A stretch of 64,000 bases of DNA from Rhabdophis nuchalis (lineage: Eukaryota > Chordata > Lepidosauria > Squamata > Natricidae). Under the pieces are notes generated by a model that ran no database searches, was not told where the DNA came from, and saw only the letters and a list, made by a program, of their open reading frames with translations. Of the stretch, positions 1 to 9,118 are shown piece by piece; the first letter of the stretch is position 1; each line of letters opens with the position of its first letter. Where the stretch lies: the NCBI GenBank assembly GCA_039707465.1, contig CM077643.1, positions 319,181,919-319,245,918 on the forward strand, read 5' to 3'. The position numbers and the translations under genes are program-made.

Positions 1-222
1 TCTTCCAGCAAGCTGGCCTAGCCTAACCTCCCGTCGGGGCTATTTTAGATAGTTTTAAACTGGGGATTTTAATTTTAGCATAGGATTGTAATTTAATATG
101 TTTTTAAATTTTGTATTTATCGTTTTGTATGTTTTTAAATTCCTGTGCCCCGCACTGGGTCCTTCGTGGAGAAGGGTGGGATATAAATGTGATTAAAATA
201 AAATTAAATAAATAAATAGTAG
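1..222 (+). mobile_element. 3' end of an L2/CR1-group LINE, cut by the window edge
   Basis: The first bases encode the last few codons (..FQQAG-like, then a stop) of the same reverse-transcriptase ORF seen at 9182-11581 and 48664-49300. A roughly 200-bp 3' UTR follows with the landmark gaagggtgggatataaat and an AAAT-rich tail. The 5' part lies outside the window. Family assignment rests on similarity to the other copies here. Confidence 0.75.
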
Positions 223-407
223 ATTTATTGAGACCTGGGACCTGACATATCTCAGTTAGGTATAGCTGGGCCAGCCTTATGTTAACTTTCTGGAGTTGTG
301 TTTACAGGAAATTAATGTTAATTTGCTATTGTAAGGGCCTGCATTAGACTTTACATTTCTGGAATTATATGTAGATTTCAGGCAGCCTTGCTAGATGAGA
401 TCTTCTA

Positions 408-748
408 AGTAAAAGTAAAGGTTCCCCTTGCACATATGTGCTAGTCGTTCCCGACTCTAGAGGGCAGTGCTTATCTCCGTTTCAAAGCTGAAGAGCCAGT
501 GTTGTCCGAAGGCAATGTCTCTGTGGTCATGTGGCCTGCATGACTAAATGCTAAAGGCACACTGAACGCTGTTACCTTCCCACTAAAGGTGGTCCCTATT
601 TTTCTATCTGCATTTTTACATGCTTTCGAACTGCTAGGTTGGCAGAAGCTGGGACAAGTAACGGGAGCTCACTCCATTATGCGGCACTAGGGATTTGAAC
701 CGCTGAACTGCCAACCTTTCTGATCGACAAGCTCAGCCGTCCCTTTGT
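408..748 (-). mobile_element. tRNA-derived SINE, Sauria type
   Basis: On the minus strand it reads a tRNA-like head with a B-box-like ggttcaaatccct, a body shared with 13926-14269, 16994-17350 and 30446-30773, and a Bov-B-like tail (ggaacgactagcacatatg) ending in ccttta. The 9-bp target duplication gatcttcta flanks it (399-407 and 749-757), so both ends are defined. Such SINEs are made by RNA polymerase III and moved by Bov-B LINE machinery; that is family knowledge, not seen here. Confidence 0.85.
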
Positions 749-757
749 GATCTTCTA

Positions 758-1691
758 CAGACCACCACCAACAAAAAACCCCACAATAAAAGCTTTTGCA
801 GACCCTAGTCCACTTCAGGCTATGGCACCTATAATATCAATGGAGCCTTGATAGCACTTGCCAAAATTATTATTTAATTATTGTCACCTTATAATTTTCC
901 TTTGTGGTTCTTCTAACAGGAGACTTCAGATGACACCTAGAATATCCTGTGAATGAACTTTAGGCAGTTTCATGAGATTGATGTTCTTGCATATGTTTGT
1001 ACAAAATGTCTGCATTCCTCTGTAGGCTTACAAAGCTGAGATCTCTGAAACCTTATGAGATACGGTGAACTTGCAAGATTTTTTTTTTTTATTCTTTAGA
1101 AAAATAATGAGTTTTAGAGTTTTAAAGCCTGGTGCTTTAAAATGTTACCAAGCCCTGTAAGGGAGTGGTCTCCTGGGACAGGTGGGTATATGGATGAAGT
1201 GAAAGCATAGTAAAAGTGAAAGAAAAATGAAGCACAGAAAGTACATATTGCAATAATGCCACTTGCAACCATATTTATCTGTGTCTTCGGCACTGTATTT
1301 CTCTCCGACATCACTATTTATTAAGCCCTGCCACCTTGGGTTTATGATCCCATAATGAAATTCCAGAAATGAAATGGATTGGGGCCCATGAGAACATAGG
1401 GCACCATAAATGAAATGCCACAGCGCTTCTTTGTTGGTTTTGCTCTTGTAGGCTGGTAGGGATGCTTCTGCCAACATGGGTAGAATTGTTGTTCCTTGGA
1501 GAAGCTGGTACTAAGAGCTACCTGGATTTTGTAGCCTTCTCGTTTTATGGCAGCTTGAAGAGCCTGGCTGAAGGAAAGCAGCTGAGTCTGTGTCAAGATC
1601 ATATTATTTTTAGGGAAGGCAGATGATTCAACAGAGGCAAAAAGGGGAAAGAGCTGGAATGTACCTATACAGTGCCACCTATATGTCAACA
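758..1691. other. Single-copy AT-rich stretch
   Basis: No repeat family, exon or RNA gene is recognisable. The open frames at 1114-1890 are chance frames without codon structure or domains. Confidence 0.5.
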
Positions 1692-1699
1692 ATATAGGA

Positions 1700-2408
1700 C
1701 TGTGATGGCGAACATATGACACACGTGCCACAGGTGGCACATGGAGCCATTTCTGAGGGCACATGAATCGTTGCCCTGACAGCTCCAGCATGCATGCGGG
1801 AATGGACTTCCGTTTTGCGTGTTGGGCTGTTTTTTGCCCTCCAGAGGCTTCAGGGAAGCCTCTTGAAGCCTCCAGAGGGTGAAAAACCACTCAATGAGCA
1901 AACCAAAGGTTTGGGAACGGACTTCTGCTTTGTGTGTTGGCCTGTTTTTCACCCTCCAGAGGTTTCAGGGAAGCCTCTAGAGTGAAAAATGGATGTACTG
2001 GGCTCACTGAAAATTGGAAAACAGGCCGTTTCTGGCCTTCTGAGGGTCCCCGGAAGGATGGGGGAGGCCATTTTCACCCTCCACAGGCTCCTAGAAAGCC
2101 TCTGGAACATGGGGAGAGTGAAAAAAACAGGCCTACTGGGCACATGGAAAGTTGGAAAATGGGCTGTTTCCGACCTCTGGAAGGCCTCCAGGGGAGCAGG
2201 GGAGGCCATTTTTGCTCTCCCCAGGTTCCAAGAAAGCTTGCACACATGCACATGGCAGCGAGGGTGGGTGGGGGTGGGTGGGATGTCATGCACACATGCG
2301 CAGGGGGCACGGCAGGGGGGCATTAAATTATGGGTGTGGGCACATGAGCGAGTGCGATAGCGTGTATGTGCTTTTGGCACCTGAGGCAAAAAAGGTTCCC
2401 CATCACTG
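1700..2408. mobile_element. Non-autonomous hAT element, cagtgatggcgaac family
   Basis: Terminal inverted repeats are ctgtgatggcgaac at the left and ggttccccatcactg at the right. The 8-bp target duplication is atatagga (1692-1699) and atatggga (2409-2416), with one mismatch, as expected for hAT. The inside is GC-rich and built of degenerate repeats of aggcttcagggaagcct type and tggcac boxes, with no transposase. The right half is copied again at 4561-4901. Confidence 0.85.
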
Positions 2409-2564
2409 ATATGGGATATAAACAGAGGCAGGAAAAGCAGAGAAGATAGAGGTGGTTTTGGTGGTGGTTATGTTGCAGATACTACCAGGACTTGCCATTG
2501 AGGAGGACATCACTTGGCTAATGTGAAAGGATATGGAGCCTGCAGGTCCAGAGATTCCAGTCTT
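2068..2564 (+). repeat. 497-bp direct repeat, copy 1
   Basis: This stretch runs from ccattttcaccctccacagg inside the hAT element to gattccagtctt in its right flank. It recurs at 4561-5057 at a constant offset of 2493 bp. I saw no difference in the lines compared by eye. The two copies bracket exactly the ORF1-only L1 element, so this behaves like a very long target-site duplication. Confidence 0.9.
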
Positions 2565-2851
2565 CTATATTGAAAAAGTTTTATTGGTTTTACATTTTTT
2601 AACAGGGTAGGGTAATGGTTACAAAGAAATTTTGAGAGCATTCACGTCGGAGTCGTCGGACCTTCCAAGACCTCAAATTACACATTAAAAAAAAGTTAAC
2701 ATAAAAAACATTTTCCACACCACTACAAGATGAGAGCAAGTACATTTACCTAAATTCTCCCTTCCATGCTGTCAGACATTTACAAAAAGTCCGGATAAAA
2801 ATATTATGCAAAATTGTTCAAGAAAAATCAAGGCAAAGTTATTTTTTTGAT

Positions 2852-3688
2852 CTAAGTCTTTTGGCTATTGTATCTTCTTTCTCTCCTCCCTGGCCCCCCT
2901 CGGGCGGGGCCGTGGCCCCCTCCGTCCCCCCTGGATCTTCCCCCAGGGCAGAGGAATGTTTTTTTAAAAAAGGCTTCCGCCTCAGCAACTGTTTTAATCC
3001 TCACTCTTCCTCCTTCCCAGAACACCAGCATCCCTTCAGGTGTCATCCACTTGAACCAAATCCCGTGATCAAACAAGGTTTTAGACAAGAAGGAAAATTT
3101 CCTTCTTGAATCTCTAATTTTTCTAGGGATCTGCTTCAAGATAGTGACCGTTTCTCGTTGATAAGTTAAGGGTTTCTCTCTCTGTGCTTTCAGGACTTCC
3201 TCTCTGGTTGACCTTCTAACAAGTTTCACATGTATCTCTCTAGGCACTTCATTTATCCTGGCATATGCTAAGTTAATTCTGTAGGCTAGGTCAATATCCC
3301 CCCTGATCTCATCCTTAGGTTTTTGTAAATAGTCTGCTAAAATTGTGCTCATAAGATCAGGGAGGTATTCACCAGATTCCTCAGAAACATTTTGAAATCT
3401 CAAAAAGTATGTCATTCTTTCCATATCCATCCTAGACACATGCCCATTTATTTCCACAACCTCATTAGTAACATTTTTAATTTCCCCCTTGGCCCCCTCC
3501 AACCCCCCTTCCAGTTCTTTATTCTTCTGTGTGTTATCCAGCACTTGTCTTCTTGTATCCAACAGCTCTTTCTTGAAGATAATATTTTCAGCCCTCTGGG
3601 CCTTTATTTCTGATATCAAAGTTAGTATAGAAGTTTCAAGAGAAGCCATCCTTTGTTCCAAATTTACAAGTGCTGCTTCTTGTGCCAT
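2852..3688 (-). CDS. L1-type ORF1 protein, RNA-binding chaperone, 278 aa
   Basis: L1 ORF1 proteins trimerise, coat the L1 RNA and act as nucleic-acid chaperones during target-primed reverse transcription in the nucleus. The predicted protein starts MAQEAAL. Residues about 8-88 form a heptad-rich coiled coil. Residues about 92-175 are RRM-like, beginning near RMTYFLRFQNV. Residues about 176-245 match the C-terminal domain (REIHVKLVRR, then KQIPRKIRDSRRKF). The end is an Arg/Gly-rich basic tail (GGRSRGDGGGHGPARGG). Length fits the family (about 280-350 aa) and the frame is uninterrupted, which suggests a young copy. The ATG at 3688 sits in an acceptable Kozak context (aaccATGG) just downstream of the leader. 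No ORF2 follows. Confidence 0.8.
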   Translation of the reverse strand: MAQEAALVNLEQRMASLETSILTLISEIKAQRAENIIFKKELLDTRRQVLDNTQKNKELEGGLEGAKGEIKNVTNEVVEINGHVSRMDMERMTYFLRFQNVSEESGEYLPDLMSTILADYLQKPKDEIRGDIDLAYRINLAYARINEVPREIHVKLVRRSTREEVLKAQREKPLTYQRETVTILKQIPRKIRDSRRKFSFLSKTLFDHGIWFKWMTPEGMLVFWEGGRVRIKTVAEAEAFFKKTFLCPGGRSRGDGGGHGPARGGPGRRERRYNSQKT

Positions 3689-3699
3689 GGTTAAAAGTT

Positions 3700-4560
3700 A
3701 GAGTCACTGCCACCAAGATGGCGTTTTCCGGGTGGGGCTGGTGGGGCAAACCAGGAGCTCAGTTCAGTTCAGGGCTGTGAAGTTGCAAACAATTCAGAAA
3801 CCAAAAGAGACACAATTTCCCAAATCAGCAAATAGTAATAACGAAGGTATTCCAGAGAAGAAGTCATAAATCCATCAAAAGAAATTTTTTTCCCAAAAAT
3901 CCAGAGAGAGTCCTGCTTTCAAAGAGACGCTGGAAATTTTCCTTAGTTGAAATAGTCAGGCAGGGACAAATAGAATCCACTTCCACCGCCATCTCAGAGC
4001 CAGAGGGAGAGAGTAGCAAAAAAAAAGAATTTTTTTAAACTCAGCCAGACCTAGAAACAATGTTGCTAAAAGTCACAATCCACTTTCCTTTGTTAGAGAC
4101 CATCCGGAGTGAAAGTTTTCCGCTTTCTCTTTGCAGAGAAGCCATTTTAGCGCGCCGCTTAAATCCGAGGGGTTTTTTTTTAAAAATAAACACCCCCCTC
4201 CCAGTCCGTTCAGCCTGGCTGACAGCAAGGTAAAAAAAGTTTTTTTAGAAACTCACTCTCTCCTCGCAGCTGAAGCCTTGGGAGCCCTTCGACTGAGCCG
4301 ATCAGCCCTCCTCATTGTCATGAATGGCGCCGTCTTCCTTAGGCGAAGGGAGAACCCCCCGCTAGCATGTTCTCCCTCACCTGAGCCGCGCCGGAAGCCG
4401 CTTCCTCCACCGCCGTGGGGGGGGCGCCCCCCGACGAGCCGGCCCTACGGGAGACCCTCAAAAAAGAGGAGTCTCGCCCCCGATGGGGGGGCAGAAGAAG
4501 AAACAAAGCGGCGAGCGAGCGCTAGGCTCGCCCGTCGCCGCAGGAGCCGGAACCGGAAAG
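3700..4560 (-). promoter_or_regulatory. CpG-rich 5' UTR and probable internal promoter of the L1-like element
   Basis: The outer 300 bp (about 4260-4560) are strikingly rich in CpG compared with the AT-rich surroundings, and contain ccggaa ETS-like motifs and G/C tracts. Near the ORF, on the minus strand, cgccatcttgg (3714-3725) matches the YY1 consensus, a site used by mammalian L1 promoters. Promoter activity is inferred from position and composition only. Confidence 0.5.
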
Positions 4561-5057
4561 CCATTTTCACCCTCCACAGGCTCCTAGAAAGCCTCTGGAA
4601 CATGGGGAGAGTGAAAAAAACAGGCCTACTGGGCACATGGAAAGTTGGAAAATGGGCTGTTTCCGACCTCTGGAAGGCCTCCAGGGGAGCAGGGGAGGCC
4701 ATTTTTGCTCTCCCCAGGTTCCAAGAAAGCTTGCACACATGCACATGGCAGCGAGGGTGGGTGGGGGTGGGTGGGATGTCATGCACACATGCGCAGGGGG
4801 CACGGCAGGGGGGCATTAAATTATGGGTGTGGGCACATGAGCGAGTGCGATAGCGTGTATGTGCTTTTGGCACCTGAGGCAAAAAAGGTTCCCCATCACT
4901 GATATGGGATATAAACAGAGGCAGGAAAAGCAGAGAAGATAGAGGTGGTTTTGGTGGTGGTTATGTTGCAGATACTACCAGGACTTGCCATTGAGGAGGA
5001 CATCACTTGGCTAATGTGAAAGGATATGGAGCCTGCAGGTCCAGAGATTCCAGTCTT
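4561..5057 (+). repeat. 497-bp direct repeat, copy 2
   Basis: Second copy of 2068-2564. It holds the right half of the hAT element (to 4901), its right target duplication atatggga (4902-4909) and 148 bp of flank. Identity diverges abruptly at both edges: the base before is a instead of g, and after gtctt comes gaatgagg instead of the L1 end. Confidence 0.9.
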
Positions 5058-5388
5058 GAATGAGGAGGAAGATCAGGAAAAAAAAACCCAGAGCAGCATC
5101 TGACGATGTGGAGAGACCAGGAGATTTTGATACTGGGTGACTTAAACATTTTGTTTGACAGCACAACAGCCCGAAAATCTCACGGGTATTCCAAAATCAA
5201 CCATTGAGAAACAGAGGGGAAAAAGAGGCCCAAATCCAGCTCAGGTAAAAGTGAGGGAAACATTGAAAGGTTGTTGAGATAATGAAGGAGTGTGTGTGTG
5301 CATGCATGTATATTTCCACTTATCCATACTTACTAACACTATTATAGTTCTATAAATATCTTAGTATTTAGAATAAACGTCTTCATTT
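5058..5388. other. Single-copy flank
   Basis: This continues the pre-insertion target sequence. It has a short gt-rich run near 5290-5310 and no recognised element. Confidence 0.5.
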
Positions 5389-5396
5389 GTTTCAGT

Positions 5397-5531
5397 CAGG
5401 GGTCCCCAACCTTTGCAACTTTAAGTCTGAAGGACTTCAGCTCCCAGAATTCTCCAGCCAGCTTTGCTGGCTGGAGAATTCTGGGAGCTGAAGTCCTTCA
5501 GACTTAAAGTTGCAAAGGTTGGGGACCCCTG
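5397..5531. mobile_element. 135-bp foldback hAT MITE
   Basis: An almost perfect palindrome: caggggtccccaacc at the left returns as ggttggggacccctg at the right, with a gccagcnnngctggc centre. Target duplication is gtttcagt / gtttaagt, with 1 of 8 mismatched. Five further elements of 133-135 bp in this window have the same plan, with the shared core cttcaactcccagaattc. Confidence 0.9.
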
Positions 5532-5551
5532 GTTTAAGTGCTATCCATGAT

Positions 5552-5998
<447 letters not shown>

Positions 5999-6180
5999 TA
6001 TCCATGTCTATGAAGATTGTCAGTCATCCAGGTCATGGTCGTTGTTGTTGTTTCTCATCCAAGAAGCTTCTTGGATAAGAAAAGAAGCATTTTCAGAGGA
6101 GGAAAAAAACCCAAAAAAACCCAGTTGTCTTTTGGGAAAAAGCACTTTTGGGACAAGTGTTGTCCAAGATTATGTTTCTA
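5999..6180 (+). repeat. Short degraded repeat fragment
   Basis: The phrase tgtctatgaagatt plus catccaggtcatgg at 6005-6041 recurs at 29123-29156, so it is interspersed. The aagaagcttcttgg palindrome next to it is typical of 3' parts of squamate retroelements. Family not recognised with confidence. Confidence 0.4.
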
Positions 6181-7493
6181 TCAGTTCTTATCCTGACCCA
6201 ACCTCTGACACACATACGGTATTTACCACAGAACAACTGATCAAGTATTAAGCAAATTTACAATAAACTGTGCTAATCAAAAATTATATTAGCATTTGTA
6301 ATGACAAAAGCTGCTAATTTCTTGGCATTTTTGTTTTACAAAAAAGCAAATCTGCCAGCAATTCCAGTTATAATCTTTGCCGGACCTTAGAAATTTCACA
6401 AACAAGTATTCTGGTAGTGTTTTCTCAGCTTGTTTAAATAAAAGAATGTAGAACTTCAGGGCTTTCTGAAGACGTCAGATAAAAAACAACTATCTAATGG
6501 AAATAAAAAATGTCCTTGCCAAGAATTAAACGAATGCAGGTTTATAGGAACACTGGAAGCATTTTTAAAAATCATGTCACCTCTAAGGCTCTGGGCAAGA
6601 TATGATGAATATTGTGGAACTGTTGTCAGCCTGGCCAATAGCAGAGAATGATAATACAGCAAAGTCCACGCATTGCCTCTCCCTGCCTTATATTGTGTCT
6701 TTCCTAGGACATCTTGAGCATAAAGATACATTTCTTTCTAATTGGAAGAATGCTGACATGTCAATATATCTAAGGGCTATAGCATTTCATAGATCTTCTT
6801 TCTAAGCATTTATTTTCCCGGTCTCCCTGGAGAAGATCTTCTGGATAGATATAAGATCTGAACTGAAATTTTAATTACATGTGTGATTTGTAGCTCCTTC
6901 TTAAGTTTGACTGCTCCTACCTCCCCCCCCCCCCCAAAGGCCTGCTTTATCTGTTAAGATTCTTTCTGAACATATTCCTAGTATTCTTACATATGTAAAT
7001 CACTGGATTAATCAAGAGAAACGTGTAAGCAAGAACAAGATTGCACCTTGCTTGTCTGTCAAAATGTTCAGAGGGACTATATGTGAGAAGCTTTGGAGGT
7101 ACCAAATTAAAATATACATTGTCTGTTAATTAAATTTTGAGGCTGTAAACCTAGTTCCCTTTAGTTTACAAATCCTATGTTGAGATGTACAATTGTGGGA
7201 GATTTTGAATAGATAGGTCTAGTTATTTCTGATGGTTGTACTCCAGGATGCAACCACAAATAATGAAATAACCCCAAATAACTGGAAATTGAGTTTACAG
7301 GATTTGAGGGTTTAGATTCTAGTGGCATGGAAACTGATTAAAAGATTGCCAATTACTTGATTGATTATGTATCATCAAGTCATTTTATACTTCTAGCAAC
7401 CACAAAGATAGATTTTGTCTATGACAACAGTGTATTCAGCCTCACCATCCACCTTGCTCTCCTTTTTTTTGTCTTTCATTCCATCTTTCCTGG
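6181..7493. other. Single-copy AT-rich stretch
   Basis: No element, exon or RNA gene is recognisable. A C homopolymer lies near 6924-6935. Confidence 0.5.
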
Positions 7494-7501
7494 CCTTAGA
7501 G

Positions 7502-7924
7502 CAGTGTTGGCGAACCATTTTGGCACCAAGTGCTGAAACAGGAGCGTGTGCACATGCGCGGGAGCCCCAGAAACTGGAAGAGCAGCTCCCCACCGTGCAT
7601 GCGCAGGAGCCCCAGAAACCAGAAGACCAGTTCCCCAGCATGCATGTGCATGCTGGGAAGCTGAGCTTCCAATTTCCGGCGTGAGCATGCACGCCAGTTA
7701 CTTGGTCTTCTAGTTTCTGGCCCGCATGTGCACACAAAGACCAGCTGGTCCGCATGCATGTGCTGCTCTTCTGGTTTCTGGCACTCCTGTGCATGGGAAG
7801 ATCAGCTGGATGGTGCCCATGGGTGCACTGGAACCCAGAAGTCCAATGGGCAATGGCTGGTGTGCTTGGAGAGATGGCTCTGCATGCCATTTGCAGCACG
7901 TGTGCCATAGGTTCACTATGACAG
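7502..7924. mobile_element. Non-autonomous hAT element
   Basis: The left end cagtgttggcgaacc and right end ggttcactatgacag are decayed versions of the cagtgatggcgaac TIR. Flanks ccttagag and tcttagaa are a weak 8-bp duplication (6 of 8). The inside is repetitive, with gcatgcgc and cccagaaacc blocks, and has no transposase. Confidence 0.75.
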
Positions 7925-8178
7925 TCTTAGAACCTTCTCCAGAGGGTTAAGTCTTCACTTAGCTGTCCAACAGGATAAACCTATACCTATTAATTTGTGC
8001 CTCAACTCTGAGTTGATATGTTTGATGTTCCATTGATGTGGTGGAATGTAATCCAGTATTGAAAGCGGGAGGGGCGCTTACACAAAGAGCAAGGAAACAA
8101 CGTAGCTTAGAATCTTTGGTAGGCAGGAAGAGGGCAAAGGCAAAATCTCCTCCAGCAGTTAGCAGAGTAAATCTATTA

Positions 8179-8440
8179 CAGGTAGTCTTCAACATACAAC
8201 CACAATTGAACCCCAAATTTGTGTTGCTAGGTGAGACATTTGTTAAGTTAATTTTGCCCCATTTTACATCTTTTCTTGCTATAATTGTTAAGTGAATCAT
8301 TGCAGTTGTTAAGTTAATAACACAATTGTTAAGTGAATCTGGCTTCCCCATTGGGGTCACAAAAAATGATTACATGACTCAAGGAGTGGCAGCCATCATA
8401 AATATGAGACAGTTGCCAAGTGTATGAATTTTGATCAGTA
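8179..8440 (+). mobile_element. One half of a DNA transposon of the caggtagtc family
   Basis: It begins with the TIR-like caggtagtcttcaac and has repeated ttgttaagtgaat blocks and a gattacatgac box, as in a terminal-inverted-repeat element common in squamates that I recall from family knowledge. The opposite TIR is absent, so the copy is truncated near ttttgatca. Confidence 0.55.
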
Positions 8441-9110
8441 TCTAACAGTACTTAGATAAAATTTGGTATTATTATTATTGTTGTTGTTTTGTTGTTGTTG
8501 TTATTGCTATCTAATTTGAAATACCAGTGAGGTTTGCAACAGTTTTCTTTTTTCTTTGCTCAATTTTGCGGATGTGCTCAATCAACTGTTTGAAGAAATG
8601 TTTGACCTTAGGAGAAATTAAAATAGGCTCCATCTGAACATCGCATTAAGTTACACTATGCTTTGATATGACTGCAATGTGAACCCAGTCAATTATAATT
8701 CGTAAATAATAGCTTATGGTTTAACATGCTGAGTGAATCTGTTCAATTCAACACAATCAATATTATGTGTGCACAAACTCAATATTAGATTGTTGGCACC
8801 TTAGTCAAATGTTACCCTAAGGCATCGATGGGTGACAATTATTGTTTAATAATTAATAATGGTCTCTTTAACTAAGGGCCAGTGACCATAGTTTATAAAT
8901 ATCTAGAATATCATGGTAAGTCACAACCGATTAACCTTCATTGGGATTTAGAATAATACATGAATCCAGGCATCACTTCAAACAATACTAAATGAAGATA
9001 AACAGGAAACACGAGAATCGCATTTCCTGTTCTCTAACTTATAATGTCTGAAGTGAAAGACATGTGCTTTCCCCTGGCTTTAGTTCCACAAATTCCATGT
9101 GTAAATGTAG
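8441..9110. other. Single-copy AT-rich stretch
   Basis: Only short imperfect ttg/att repeats (8466-8510) are visible; no genes. Confidence 0.5.
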
Positions 9111-9118
9111 GTTGTATG

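Larger units (their letters stand above)
2565..4560 (-). mobile_element. L1-like ORF1-only (half-L1) element
   Basis: This is a 1996-bp insert between two 497-bp direct repeats. On the minus strand it has a CpG-rich leader (from 4560), one ORF encoding an L1-type ORF1 protein (3688-2852), and a roughly 290-bp 3' UTR ending aataaaactttttcaata. The same 3' terminus is used by the unrelated-looking L1 element at 57401-60300. There is no ORF2 and no room for one. Unusually, no poly-A tail separates the 3' end from the repeat. It resembles the half-L1 arrangement known in mammals, a family that depends on another element's reverse transcriptase. Confidence 0.8.

Noticed and set aside
1342..1890. 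A 182-codon minus-strand frame
   Set aside because: It straddles single-copy DNA and the end of a hAT element, with no domain.
4131..4853. A 240-codon plus-strand frame
   Set aside because: It runs antisense through the CpG-rich L1 leader and across the repeat junction into the hAT copy. It has no domain and no consistent coding signal.
2068..5057. An ordinary tandem segmental duplication
   Set aside because: The duplicated part does not include the L1, and the insert has its own exact element ends, so insertion with target duplication is simpler. An assembly artefact cannot be excluded from sequence alone.
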